In this document: positions 33,988-45,200 of the stretch, one piece after another
Position numbering within the stretch: the stretch's first letter is position 1
Layout of the letters: every line of letters starts with the position of its first letter
Assembly: GCF_009928685.1 (NCBI RefSeq)
Contig: NZ_WWEO01000044.1
Coordinates: 1 to 64,000, forward strand
DNA from: Mucilaginibacter agri
GTDB taxonomy: Bacteria; Bacteroidota; Bacteroidia; Sphingobacteriales; Sphingobacteriaceae
Reading direction: 5' to 3'
Length of the DNA stretch: 64,000 nucleotides
The notes under the pieces: model-generated
What the model was told of the DNA's origin: nothing
The model's input: the letters and a program-made list of their open reading frames with translations, nothing else
Database searches by the model: none
Made by a program: the position numbers and the translations under genes

Positions 33988-36900
33988 TTAAACTTGCTCC
34001 GAAAATTCTTTTTCTTTTTTCTTTAGCTGGTTTACATATTCGGACGGTAGCATACCATACTCCTCGCGGAACACTTTTGCAAAATAAGTTGGGTTTCCAA
34101 AACCCACCTCGTAAGCTACGTTGGCTATATTAAGCTTGCTTTTTTCTAACAATTGCACAGCCATTTCGAGCCTGATGTTACGGATAAAATCAACCGGGGT
34201 TTTACCGGTAAGTATTAATAGCTTTTTATATAATGACACTCTGCTCAGCAGCATCAACCTACTCAATTCCTCTACCGAAAAGTTAGGGTTGGTTATATTG
34301 GTTTCAACCATTTTGATCGCTGTTTTGATAAACTTATCATCCTCAGATGCTATCTCTATTTCCTCTACCTTAACATCTTGTTGTTTCTGATAAGTTTTCT
34401 TAAGCGTTTCTTGCAGCAATAGTAGATTTTTAACTTTCGATAACAGGATTTCGAAATTAAAAGGTTTCAGGATATAGTCGTTGGCACCGCTATCCAGTCC
34501 CAGCAATTGATCTTCAGGCTCGCTGGATGCTGTTAACAATATTACCGGGATATGGGTGGTACGGCCATCTGCCTTAATTTTTCTGCAAAGTTCAATACCA
34601 TTCATCTCGGGCATGCTGATATCGCTCACAATCAGGTTAGGATGCATAGACAATGCTTTTTGCCAACCTTCTTTACCGTTACAGGCTTCGATGATAACAA
34701 ACTGATGCTTGAGGTTATCTTTCAGATAAAACCGCATATCGTCGTTATCTTCTACAAGTAATATCACAGGTTTCTTATTCGAACGCAGGATATCTTCTTT
34801 TCCTTTTTTTGCCTCTGCTTCTATTCTAACACTTGCCGTAGGTACGGTTAATGTACTTTCTGAAATAACAGGTAAAAGAATGGTGAAACAGCTACCCTGG
34901 TTAGGCTCGCTTTCAACATTAATTTCACCGCCATGCATTTTAACAAACTCACGGGTAATAGATAGCCCAATACCACTACCCTGATTCAAAAGGCCCTGCG
35001 GCATATCATCCTGGAAAAAGCGTTCGAATATCTTGTTTTGCTTATCAGGTGTGATACCAATACCGGTATCAACAACTTTAATTTCCAGCATTTGAGCATT
35101 GCTATTTTTACCTAAACCCAGCAGTACCCAAACATGGCCACCCGAAGGCGTAAATTTAAATGCATTTGAAAGCAAGTTAAACAAAATACGTTCCAGCTTA
35201 TCCTGATCAAATTCCGTAACCAACGATTCTATTTCCGAATCAAATACATAACGCAGATTTTTCTGAACAGCTATATCTGAAAACGACACCGTAACTTCCT
35301 TAATAAAAGCTACAATATCACTGCGGGTTAGGCTCAACTTAAGCTCCTTAAATTCCATCTTTCTGAAATCGAGCAACTGGTTCACCAGGTTCAACAAACG
35401 GCGACCATTTCTTTTAATCATTTGCAATTGCTGTTGCTGTTCGGGTTTTTCATTTGCTCGGATCAATTGCTCAATTGGCGATAAGATCAGCGACAATGGT
35501 GTGCGAAACTCGTGGCTCACATTAGTAAAGAACTTGATCTTCATCAAATCCAACTCGTGCATTCTCTTGGCTTCTAATACTTCTGTAGCAGCTTTCCTTT
35601 CTATCTCACGCTGTTGCTGTTGAGCAGCAAATTCCTTTTTCAATTTCAGGATGCCTCGGTGCCTTATATAAAACAGCGAGGCTACAAATGCCAGAAAATA
35701 CAGTACAAAAGCCCAGGTAGATTTCCAGAATGGCGGCAATACGGTTATTTTAAGCTCTATAACCCTTGCATTTTGAGGGTTGTTGCTATTGTAAGCTTTT
35801 ACTTTGAAGATGTAATCTCCAGCATCTAGATTAGTATAGGTTGCCTTTCTGATACTTGCCGGCATGTTAAGCCAGTTTTTATCAAACCCTTCCAATTTAT
35901 ATTGGTATTGCACCTTGGTTGGGTTGAAAAAATCAAACGCCGCAAACTCCAGGCTAAATACGTTTTGGCTATGGTTAAAAACAATTTCTTTTGTATCCGA
36001 TATTGCTTTGGTTAAAACTACGCTCCCCTTAATGGTATCGCCAACAGCAACACTTTTATTAAATAACTGTAAATCTGTAAAAACAAGCGGCGGCTTATGC
36101 ATTGGTACATTAATTTGTGCCGGATCGAAAATATTGAACCCATGCCCGCCGCCAAATATCATTTTACCGTCGTGGGTCTTATAAGTTGCACCTATGTTAA
36201 ACTCGCGCCCTTGCAAGCCATCAGTCTCATTAAAATTTTTAACGTCGAATTTATAATCATCGCCGTTACGGATTAACGTAATACACGACACGCCATTGTT
36301 GCTGCTAAACCACATCCTCCCCTGCTTATCTTCTAAAATATGGATAACTGTATTGGCCGGCAGGTTTTGCTCTTCGCCCAGGTTAGTAAACTTTTGCGTT
36401 TTAGGATTTAAAATACTCAGTCCACCTTTGGTACCGATCCATATCAGTTGCCGGCTATCTTTAACAATGCTGTTAATATCCCTATCTATCAAACTATTGG
36501 CATTATGCGCATCGTGGGCGTAATGTTTTATCTTGTTAGTTCGGGTATTGATAACGTCAATACCCTGATCTTCACCCACCCATACATTCCCTTCATCATC
36601 CGGGTAAAGTTCGCTGATATATCGTGCGTTTAACTTATATGGGGTCGAGAATAAATGCGTTTTACGGTTATATACGTTTACCCCCCCTGCAAAAGTCCCT
36701 AACCAGATATTAAAGTCCTTATCCTCTATAATTGAGTAAATACGGTCATCGTTAATGCTACCTGCAACTTTGTCGTTCTGCCGGAAATGCTTAAAGGTCT
36801 TCCCATCAAAATAATCGAGTCCGCCAAAATAAGTTCCTACCCAAAGCTTACCTTCATGGTCTATACACAAACTAATCACCACATCGCTTGCTAAACTATT

Positions 36901-38142
36901 TGGATTGGCAGGATCATGTTTATAATTAGTATACTCATGCGTTACAGGATTATAGTAAATTAAACCACCTCCATTAGTACCTATCCATAAATTCCCTGAT
37001 TTATCTTCTTTAAAGAAGTCTACATCATCGTAAGGGAAACTTGTTTTGTCAGATTGGTAATGCCTTACCAGCGGGAACTGAAAAATTCCTTTATGATAGT
37101 AGCTAATGCCCTGTTTATAAGTACCTGCCCATATAATGCCATCGCGATCTTTGTATAACACAACATTATTCCCCATTATTGATTTGGGATCATCCTCGCG
37201 AGGTAACAGGTATGTTATTTTAGACGTTTTAGTATCTATGATATTAATACCTCCATGGTCCGTACCAATCCACATTTTGTTATCGTCGCCTACTATGATG
37301 GAGTTGATAATATCGGAATTAAGGAGATTACCAGGAGATTCCTTTGAATAATGCGTAAAATTTTCAGCCTGCGTATCATAATAATACACACCAATAGCCC
37401 GCGACTCAGCCCATACCCAAAGATTTTTTCCCGCATCTAATTTTAACGAAAAATTGATGGGCATCGGCCCCTTGGTTGCATCATGTGGTAATGTCGTTTT
37501 ACTAACAACCTTATTTGTGTTTAGATCTATCTGCTCCAAGGCCCCATCGCTGTAAATTAGCCATATAAGCCCTTTACCACAGTCTGCAATATCCATAACC
37601 CAGTTATTATGCAATACCACATCAGAACGCTCAGAATTACTATAAACAGCAGTAGCGTTAGTTGAGGGGTGATAACAGTAAAGCCCTTGGTTATTTGTGG
37701 AAAACCAATAATTGCCCTTGGTATCCTTTTTAATAAAGCCGAGATCGTTAGTTGGTATTTTAAGACGGGCTAATTCGGGACTGATGTTGTTGGTGAACTT
37801 TTCTGTCTCGGGATCATATATACTATAATTTTTATGAGTAAATACCCACATTTTCTTTCCCGGCCCCTCATAAATGTGTGAAACAAAATTATCTGCTATT
37901 GATGCCGGATCTGATTGCTTGTTCTTAAAAACCTTGAACTTATAACCATCGTAACGGTTAAGCCCCGAAATAGTACCAAACCACATAAAGCCGTAAGAGT
38001 CTTTAAATATACAGTTGGTTTGATTATTAGAAAGGCCGTTATTAATATCTAAATGAGAAAATTGGTACATACCGCCCTGCGCGTATGCAATGGATTGCAG
38101 ATTAGCTAACACTACCAGTAAGAGTAAATTTCTAATGCGCAT
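33988..38142 (-). CDS. Hybrid two-component system regulator (HTCS)
   Basis: A 1384-aa one-protein two-component system in the inner membrane. A signal segment is followed by a periplasmic sensor of about 770 residues with beta-propeller repeats (blocks such as GNLWIGTNGGGLIYYN) and a Y_Y_Y domain. One membrane helix lies at about 810-827. A histidine kinase follows with H877 (VSHEFRTPL) and ATP-binding motifs, then a receiver with D1174 (IVSDISMP) and a C-terminal AraC-type DNA-binding domain (about 1285-1380). Such proteins bind an oligosaccharide and switch on the adjacent PUL. The likely operators are the 17-bp motifs before susC and GH3. Confidence 0.95.
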   Translation of the reverse strand: MRIRNLLLLVVLANLQSIAYAQGGMYQFSHLDINNGLSNNQTNCIFKDSYGFMWFGTISGLNRYDGYKFKVFKNKQSDPASIADNFVSHIYEGPGKKMWVFTHKNYSIYDPETEKFTNNISPELARLKIPTNDLGFIKKDTKGNYWFSTNNQGLYCYHPSTNATAVYSNSERSDVVLHNNWVMDIADCGKGLIWLIYSDGALEQIDLNTNKVVSKTTLPHDATKGPMPINFSLKLDAGKNLWVWAESRAIGVYYYDTQAENFTHYSKESPGNLLNSDIINSIIVGDDNKMWIGTDHGGINIIDTKTSKITYLLPREDDPKSIMGNNVVLYKDRDGIIWAGTYKQGISYYHKGIFQFPLVRHYQSDKTSFPYDDVDFFKEDKSGNLWIGTNGGGLIYYNPVTHEYTNYKHDPANPNSLASDVVISLCIDHEGKLWVGTYFGGLDYFDGKTFKHFRQNDKVAGSINDDRIYSIIEDKDFNIWLGTFAGGVNVYNRKTHLFSTPYKLNARYISELYPDDEGNVWVGEDQGIDVINTRTNKIKHYAHDAHNANSLIDRDINSIVKDSRQLIWIGTKGGLSILNPKTQKFTNLGEEQNLPANTVIHILEDKQGRMWFSSNNGVSCITLIRNGDDYKFDVKNFNETDGLQGREFNIGATYKTHDGKMIFGGGHGFNIFDPAQINVPMHKPPLVFTDLQLFNKSVAVGDTIKGSVVLTKAISDTKEIVFNHSQNVFSLEFAAFDFFNPTKVQYQYKLEGFDKNWLNMPASIRKATYTNLDAGDYIFKVKAYNSNNPQNARVIELKITVLPPFWKSTWAFVLYFLAFVASLFYIRHRGILKLKKEFAAQQQQREIERKAATEVLEAKRMHELDLMKIKFFTNVSHEFRTPLSLILSPIEQLIRANEKPEQQQQLQMIKRNGRRLLNLVNQLLDFRKMEFKELKLSLTRSDIVAFIKEVTVSFSDIAVQKNLRYVFDSEIESLVTEFDQDKLERILFNLLSNAFKFTPSGGHVWVLLGLGKNSNAQMLEIKVVDTGIGITPDKQNKIFERFFQDDMPQGLLNQGSGIGLSITREFVKMHGGEINVESEPNQGSCFTILLPVISESTLTVPTASVRIEAEAKKGKEDILRSNKKPVILLVEDNDDMRFYLKDNLKHQFVIIEACNGKEGWQKALSMHPNLIVSDISMPEMNGIELCRKIKADGRTTHIPVILLTASSEPEDQLLGLDSGANDYILKPFNFEILLSKVKNLLLLQETLKKTYQKQQDVKVEEIEIASEDDKFIKTAIKMVETNITNPNFSVEELSRLMLLSRVSLYKKLLILTGKTPVDFIRNIRLEMAVQLLEKSKLNIANVAYEVGFGNPTYFAKVFREEYGMLPSEYVNQLKKKEKEFSEQV

Positions 38143-38315
38143 GATATTTTATAATTGGTTTGCAGAATTGAGCTTACTGCTTAAGCTAAATTATGAATAA
38201 ATGTTAGATACACAATTCAAAATCTCTAAATTAAATAGCTTATTGGTTAAATATGGCACACATCACAATTATTTGCACGTATCCACGTGTAGCATCTAAA
38301 GCTTGTTTATATCAT

Positions 38316-38323
38316 TATATTTG
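38316..38323 (+). promoter_or_regulatory. Candidate Bacteroidota -7 element of the RRM gene
   Basis: TATATTTG fits the TAnnTTTG pattern of the Bacteroidota primary sigma factor and lies 18 bp before the ATG. A matching upstream TTTG element is not clear, so the site is tentative. Confidence 0.35.
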
Positions 38324-38340
38324 TGATATAATAAAATACA

Positions 38341-38682
38341 ATGGTTAAGTTGTTTATTGGTGGTTTCCCACTTGATATTGGAGAGATTGAACTCGCAAAA
38401 ATGTTTGGCACTCATGGCGACATCAGTACAGTGAAAATTGTTCGTGATAAAAAAACGAGGATCTGTAAAGGTTATGCTTTTATAGAAATGCCCAACAGAG
38501 CTCATGCAGAAAATGCTGCGGAAGCTTTGAATGGCACTTACATGCAAGGCAAAATGCTAACGGTTAACATAAATGAAGATGCACCGGCAAGTCCGCCGCC
38601 GACCCCAGCACGCAAGTTTAATAAACCTGCTAGCCCAGGCCCGAATGATGAGAGAAAGAAAAGACCAAGAAGAATTGCGTAA
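38341..38682 (+). CDS. RRM-domain RNA-binding protein
   Basis: A 113-aa cytosolic protein. One RNA recognition motif fills residues 1-80, with RNP2 KLFIGGF (3-9) and RNP1 KGYAFIEM. The tail (85-113) is Pro/Lys/Arg-rich and disordered. Small RRM proteins of this type occur in several copies in Bacteroidota and cyanobacteria and are linked to RNA stability and cold response. It is a single gene with its own promoter, divergent from the HTCS gene. Confidence 0.93.
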   Translation: MVKLFIGGFPLDIGEIELAKMFGTHGDISTVKIVRDKKTRICKGYAFIEMPNRAHAENAAEALNGTYMQGKMLTVNINEDAPASPPPTPARKFNKPASPGPNDERKKRPRRIA

Positions 38683-38932
38683 ATGCTACTTCTCCCTTTT
38701 AAATTCAGCCAATTATAAGCTAAAAGCCCCCCGTTAGTTTACAGTTATCCGCAGCCCCCTGCAATTCCATAAAAAAATTGACGCTTTGAGCGGGCATTTT
38801 GATGCGCCCGGTAAAGTGAGTTTTTGCTTTGCTCTTTAGTTTGAGAATTACTTCTCTAGTAAAAAAGACATTGCATGCGTTGGTATTTAGATAGATTGCT
38901 ACCTTTAAATACCAACTATTACTTACATCACT

Positions 38933-40603
38933 ATGCGAAGAAGACATTTTATAAAACTCTCGTCGACCACGGCCGCGACTTTATTATTTAGCAGACTTAC
39001 CTACGCTTCCTCACCACAAACATCACTTATAAACTCACCGAGTGAAGTTTGGGCGCAATCGGGGAGCGACTGGTTTCAGTTAAAACATACTAACGGCTCG
39101 GTTTATACGTACAAAGACATCGAGGTTTATATCAAAACCAACGGCAACGCCAAAGGAGTTTATATCAAATCGCCTGGTAATCAACTGAACGCGATACGTT
39201 TAAAATGGTCTCATCATACACCTTCCGATGCCATATTTCTCGGCGACCAATGGGAACGCTCGTACGGCGACCTGCAATGGAAAACTACCACAACCGGTAT
39301 TAAAAACCCATGGTATGTGTTGATACACGATGCTAAACAAACATCTTGTTTCGGCGTAAAGACTGGCTGCAATACAGTTTGCTGGTGGGCCCTAAGCAAC
39401 GATAGCCTCGAACTTACCTTAGATACGCACTCCGGGGGGAATGGCGTGTTACTGGGCGACCGCACACTACATGCGGCAGACATCATCACCACTACTAGTA
39501 CAGCCGGAGAAAATCCATTCCATACCGACCACCGTTTTTGCGGTATGATGTGCGAAAAACCAAGGTTACCGAAACACCCAGTTTATGGTATCAATGATTG
39601 GTATTTCGCCTACGGCAATAACAACTTCGACCTTATAAAGCAAACCACCGCAATGATGAGCGAATTGGTTACCGATACCAACAATAAGCCCTTCTCGGTA
39701 GTAGACGCGGGTTGGGCAACGTACTCACCCCTATTACCCGGCGACGGCGGCTGGAACGACGACTTCTCGAAACCCAACGATAAGTTTAAAGACATGCATC
39801 TGCTTGGCGACGAGATTAAAAAGCTGGGCATGCGCCCGGGCTTGTGGATGAGGCCGTTATGCGCCCGCCACGATGATAAAGCAAGCCTGTTAGCGCCAAA
39901 GATACCAGGTAGGGATGATCCTAAAAATCCGGTGCTGGATCCAACCATACCCGAAAATATCGAACGCATTAAACACAACTTCGATGTTTACAAACAGTGG
40001 GGATACGAGATGGTGAAGCACGATTTCAGCACCTATGATATTACCGGGCGCTGGGGATTTGATATGAAAGATAGCATTACCGCACCCGGCTGGAATTTTA
40101 ACGACCGCAGCAAAACCACCGCCGAAATCATCCTCGATCTTTACCGGGCCATACGCCAGGCAGCGGGTGATGGCATTTATATAATTGGTTGTAATACTAT
40201 GAGCCATTTAAGCGCGGGCATATTTGAGCTATGCCGCATTGGAGACGATACCAGCGGAAACGAGTGGGCACGTACGCGCAAAATGGGTATAAATACCTTA
40301 GCGTTCCGCTTACCCCAACACAATAAATTTTATGCTGTTGATGGCGATTGCGTTGGTCTCACCACTAAAATAGAATGGAGCAGGAATAAACAATGGCTTC
40401 AATTGCTAGCCGAAAGTGGGGCACCTCTATTTATTTCGGGACAACCTGAGGCTATGGGTGAAGCGCAAAAAGCAGCCGTAAAACAGGCCTTCGCCCAGGC
40501 AGCCAGGGTGCAACCATTGGGCGAACCATTAGATTGGCTGAGCAACAATGAACCACAAAAATGGAAACTGAATAACCGTATCGTGAATTTTGATTGGGCG
40601 TAA
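38933..40603 (+). CDS. Clan GH-D-like glycosidase (GH27/GH36 alpha-galactosidase type)
   Basis: A 556-aa protein with a Tat-like signal (MRRRHFIKLSSTTAATLL). An N-terminal beta-rich part (about 30-210) leads to a TIM-barrel with VVDAGWAT, MRPGLWMRP and the probable nucleophile D364 in MVKHDFSTYD; the acid/base is probably D438 or D439 in RIGDDTSG. The layout resembles alpha-galactosidase-type enzymes, but identity to any characterised one cannot be judged here. No C-terminal sandwich domain is visible after the barrel. It stands alone between the two PULs; it could serve either, for example by removing galactose side chains. Confidence 0.7.
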   Translation: MRRRHFIKLSSTTAATLLFSRLTYASSPQTSLINSPSEVWAQSGSDWFQLKHTNGSVYTYKDIEVYIKTNGNAKGVYIKSPGNQLNAIRLKWSHHTPSDAIFLGDQWERSYGDLQWKTTTTGIKNPWYVLIHDAKQTSCFGVKTGCNTVCWWALSNDSLELTLDTHSGGNGVLLGDRTLHAADIITTTSTAGENPFHTDHRFCGMMCEKPRLPKHPVYGINDWYFAYGNNNFDLIKQTTAMMSELVTDTNNKPFSVVDAGWATYSPLLPGDGGWNDDFSKPNDKFKDMHLLGDEIKKLGMRPGLWMRPLCARHDDKASLLAPKIPGRDDPKNPVLDPTIPENIERIKHNFDVYKQWGYEMVKHDFSTYDITGRWGFDMKDSITAPGWNFNDRSKTTAEIILDLYRAIRQAAGDGIYIIGCNTMSHLSAGIFELCRIGDDTSGNEWARTRKMGINTLAFRLPQHNKFYAVDGDCVGLTTKIEWSRNKQWLQLLAESGAPLFISGQPEAMGEAQKAAVKQAFAQAARVQPLGEPLDWLSNNEPQKWKLNNRIVNFDWA

Positions 40604-40891
40604 AAACCGCTATTTATCTGGCGGATTTGCGCGGCCGGGTGGAGCGTGGAGCGGATCGTCCACATCGTCCGCAGGAATCCGACTTAAAAGTTTTTTTTTA
40701 TCTCAAAACAACAGCAAATGATCTGATTATTAGCAAATTACAATACATACTTAAAAGTCATGAAAGGTAAAAAATCGTCCACTTTTATGACTTTTAAGTT
40801 CTTTTCACTGTCAGAATAACGCCAGCGGAATATCCAAATAATATGTTATGGCTTATTTCAAAGGTGGCTTCCAGCGGCCAGGAAGCTTGTA

Positions 40892-41932
40892 TTATTTAAC
40901 CTTAATGGATGACTCTCTTGGTATTAAAATAGTGTCGAGCGTTTCGGTGCTGAACTCCGTCACCGGCCTTTTGCTTTCTATTACCTTAATCAGCATTTCG
41001 GTAGCAATCTGTCCTATCTGGAAGGCAGGCTGGCGCACTACCGTTAGCGGCGGGTCAAAAAGTTCGGCAACGTCAGAGTTGGTAAAGCCGGCAACGGCAA
41101 TATCTTTGGGTACTTTTAGCTTTAATTTTTTCAAGGTAGCCAGGCAACTTGTAGTCAACCTATCGCTGGCAACAAAAATGGCATCGGGCCGGTCTTCGCC
41201 CAAATTAACCAGTTCTTTTATCGCCTCTTCTACTTCGTCATGTACCATACCACCATGGTTACAGTGCTTAACCAACTGAGCATTATAAGCTATATTATTT
41301 TTCTCTAAGGCATCTTTGTAGCCTTCCAGCCGATCCTGACTAATTAACAAATTAGCCGAATTGGTTAGATGCGCTATTTTAGTAAAACCTGTATTAATCA
41401 GTAACTCCGTAGCCTCAAATGCCCCTTTGTAGTTATTGGCAATTACTTTATGGGTATCGATATCCGGAGCCGCGCGGTCGAAAAACACAATCGGGAATCC
41501 CTTTTCATGTAAATATTTATACTGACTTAGATCTGTAATTTCTGATGAGAGGGATACCAGCAAACCATCCACATGACGCGATAGCAAATGTTGTACGTTA
41601 GCGGCCTCGCGGGCGGCAGATTCATGGGTTTGCGTAATGATTACGTGATAGCCCCGGTTATATGCAATCGATTCGATACCATTGATAGCCTGAGAGAAAT
41701 AAGTATTAGCAACCTCGGCCACTACCACCCCAAGCGAATGGCTTTTTTGATCCTTTAAGCTAAGCGCAATGGGATTAGGCCGGGAGTTAATTTTCTCGGC
41801 ATATTCTAAAACCAGTTTTTTGGTTTCGGTGCCTATCTCATAACTGCCGTTTAGCGCCCGCGACACGGTTGAGGTAGACAAACCAAGCGCTTTTGCAATA
41901 TCCTTAATGGTGTATGACTGAAACATAATCAA
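40892..41932 (-). CDS. LacI-family transcriptional regulator of the pectin locus
   Basis: A 346-aa repressor-type regulator. The N-terminal helix-turn-helix reads YTIKDIAKALGLSTSTVSRALNG, here noted by its core TSTVSRALNG, followed by a hinge helix and a periplasmic-binding-protein-like sensor domain (about 62-340). Either ATG (41932 or 41926) could start it. It is divergent from the pectin susC gene. A LacI-type palindrome lies in the shared spacer and again within the locus, so it probably represses the pectin genes until a galacturonate-derived signal binds. Confidence 0.93.
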   Translation of the reverse strand: MIMFQSYTIKDIAKALGLSTSTVSRALNGSYEIGTETKKLVLEYAEKINSRPNPIALSLKDQKSHSLGVVVAEVANTYFSQAINGIESIAYNRGYHVIITQTHESAAREAANVQHLLSRHVDGLLVSLSSEITDLSQYKYLHEKGFPIVFFDRAAPDIDTHKVIANNYKGAFEATELLINTGFTKIAHLTNSANLLISQDRLEGYKDALEKNNIAYNAQLVKHCNHGGMVHDEVEEAIKELVNLGEDRPDAIFVASDRLTTSCLATLKKLKLKVPKDIAVAGFTNSDVAELFDPPLTVVRQPAFQIGQIATEMLIKVIESKRPVTEFSTETLDTILIPRESSIKVK

Positions 41933-42039
41933 CGCTAAAGTAACTTTTAATTATTTAATATCTAATGATGGTGCAACATCATTCCCACACATTTCGACCG
42001 TAAAGTTTAACCTAATCAGGCAAATACACTGGCCATTAA

Positions 42040-42075
42040 AACTGTGCAATCGTTTCCGGGAACGATTGCACAGTT
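42040..42075 (+). promoter_or_regulatory. LacI operator 1
   Basis: A 36-bp near-perfect palindrome centred on CCGG (left arm AACTGTGCAATCGTT, right arm its complement; only one symmetric pair differs). It lies between the lacI and susC starts, so it could control both. The remaining part of the 364-bp spacer is AT-rich with no other feature I can support. Confidence 0.8.
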
Positions 42076-42296
42076 TTTGTCTGGAATATCCTTTTTTTAT
42101 TTAACCGTAGTAGTTAATCTTGCTATGTATAAACCAAAAAACAGGCATAAAAAACGCTCACCAATTAGTTCTTTTTGCCTAAAACCAATTATAAAAACAA
42201 CATCATAAAAGCTGTTCAGCGCAGAAGCATTTTCTGATCGATAGCCATAATGGTGATAAACCTTATTAAAAAAACAACGCCAATTAGACCCAATTT

Positions 42297-45200
42297 ATGA
42301 CTAAAACTTTACTCCAGATTTGCTTTATGCTGTTTCTCTCTGTGGCGGCATTGGCTCAAACCCGTCAGATAACCGGGCAGGTTTCTGATAAAGACACTAA
42401 CGACCCGATTATTGGGGCAAGTGTAATTATCAAGGGTACCTCGCAAGGTGGGCAAACAGATGCCAGCGGTAGGTTTAAATTAAACATACCGGCAACAGGC
42501 AATACCTTATTAATTATCCGTTACCTCGGATACAAAAACGAAGAAATTACGGTTGCTGCAAACCAGGCTTCGGTAAATGTGAAACTTAGCGGCAATGCAC
42601 AAGAGCTTAATGAAGTTGTTGCTGTTGGTTTTGCTACCGTTAAACGCCGCGACCTTACCGGTTCGGTATCATCTGTTACCGCTAAACAATTAAAAGATAT
42701 ACCGGTGGCATCAGCCGGACAGGCACTTGCGGGTAGGCTTGCAGGAGTGCAAATCACCCAATCGGAAGGCTCGCCCGATGCGGATATCCGCATCCGCGTA
42801 CGTGGTGGTGGTTCTATTACGCAAGACAACTCCCCGCTTTATATTATTGATGGTGTACAGGTTGAAAACGGTTTAAACAGCATTTCGCCTCAAGACATTG
42901 AATCTATCGACGTTTTGAAAGATGCAGCGTCAACAGCTATTTATGGCGCACGTGGTGCCAATGGCGTAGTGATTGTTACAACCAAAGGTGGCCGCGAACA
43001 ACGCACTACTGTAAATTACAACGGCTATGTGGGTGTGAGCAACCTGGCAAATGAATTAAAAGTGCTTACCCCCTACGATTTCGTGGTTTATCAATACGAG
43101 CGTAACCGCTTTAGCCCAAGTACAGACAGTACTCAATTTATAAAAGACTACGGTCGCAGCTTCGATTCCCTTTCGAGGTATAAAAATGTACCTTTTGTTG
43201 ATTGGCAGAAAAAGGCATTAGGCCAAAGCGCATTACAACAACAACACAATGTAAGTATCACTGGCGGCTCAAAATCTACTCAGTTTAATCTGAGCTTTAC
43301 TAACGACCAGCACGAGGGAACCGTCTTAAACTCTAACTACGTTCGTAACCTCGTCAACTTCAGGTTAGATCATACCGCTACAGAGCATTTTAAATTCGGG
43401 TTCAATGCACGCTATAGCAACCAGTCTGTTGACGGTGCAGGTACCTCAAACGCTGGTAGCTCATCGTATAACAACTTACGTAACAGCGTTAAATACAGGC
43501 CGTTCAGCGTTCCTGGTGTATCCGACGAATCAATTGACCCTAGTTACCTCGACGAGACAAACCAGGCCGGTAACAATTTAGGGGTGCTTAACCCTATTGC
43601 AAATGCTAATGCGCAATACCGCAAAAACTACCAAAACGTTACCGATTTAAACGGTTATATCAACTATACCTTCAATAAGTACTTTGCCTTTAAATCAACA
43701 TTAGGGGTAGACTTCAACAATCAGGAACAGAATGCTTTTGACGATGTGATCACTTTTAATGCGCGTATTAATGGTAACGGGCAGCCAATTGCAGGCACTA
43801 CCACCATCAATACCAATACGCTCGATTGGTCTAACGTATTAACATTCAGCAACGCCGCCAATAACTCTAAACACAATTTCAATGCGATACTGGGTAACGA
43901 GTTCTATAACCTGCATACCGAAAGTTTAGCCAATCAGTTTAAGTTATTCCCCATAGGTATTGATGCTGTTAGTGCTTTAAACCAGTTTAACCTGGGTACT
44001 ATAGTGCCTACCTATCCAATGCAAACCTATGCAACAAGCCACTTACTTTCTTTCTTTGGCAGGGCTAATTATGATTATAATAAAAAGTACTATGCATCAT
44101 TTACCATGCGTGCAGACGGTTCATCGAAATTTGCACCTGGTCGCCAGTGGGGATACTTCCCTTCGGGATCATTGGCATGGCGCGTATCTGACGAAGAATT
44201 CTTAAAAGATTTTAAAGCCATATCCGACATTAAACTGCGATTGAGCTATGGTACATCTGGTAACAACCGTATTGCCGATTATCTGTACCAACCATCATTT
44301 AGCGCCAATGCCTTATACGGTTTAAATGAAAGCACAACCAGTATCGGCTTCAGCCCCTCATACCTTTTCAATCCATTATTGAAATGGGAAACTACCGAAT
44401 CTAAAAACCTTGGGCTTGATTTTGGTATCCTGCGCAATCGTATCCAGATTTCGTTAGATGCCTATTCAAACACCACTAAAAACTTACTGATCAACGTACC
44501 CGTGCCCACAAGTTCTGGCTATGCAACCCAACTGCAAAATGTGGGTAAAACACAAAACAAGGGTATAGAAACGCAGATCAACGCTACGGTTATTCAAAGC
44601 AAAAGCTTCAGCTGGACAGCTAACTTCAACATCGCCTATAACAGCAATAAAGTGCTTGCGCTGGCCCCTGGCCAAACTTCATACCTGCAAAACTCGGGTT
44701 GGGGAGTATCCGGCCAGCCTGCCGACTTCATTGTAAAAGTGGGTTCGCCGGTGGGTAGTGTATATGGTTATGTAAGCGATGGTTTCTATAAAACATCAGA
44801 CTTTGACTATAATGCATCAACACAAACCTACACACTTAAAGCAGGTGTTACCGATCCATCTAAAGTTATCGGTACTGCACAACCGGGTTTAGTAAAATAC
44901 AAAGACATGAATGGCGATGGTGTTATTACGGAGGCCGATAAAACCATACTGGGTACAACCAACCCGCAAATAACAGGTGGTTTAAATCAATCGTTCACCT
45001 ACAAGCACTTTGATATGAGCGTGTTCCTCAATTTCCAGGCAAAAGCTAAGGTGCTTAATGCCAACGCAATTGAGTTCACCAACGGATATACTTCTAATAC
45101 CAATTTACTTGCGCAGGAGGCCGACAGATGGAAAACGATTGATGCGAATGGCAACCAGATTCAAAAGGTGTCAAACGGAGTTGTTACCGGCGTAGCACCA

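Noticed and set aside
38188..38205. Third copy of the HTCS motif before the HTCS gene
   Set aside because: TATGAATAAATGTTAG needs a deletion and several changes to align, so it is not counted as a copy.
42040..42090. The 36-bp palindrome followed by T residues as a terminator
   Set aside because: Both flanking genes start here and are transcribed away from it, and near copies occur before other pectin genes, so an operator explains it better.
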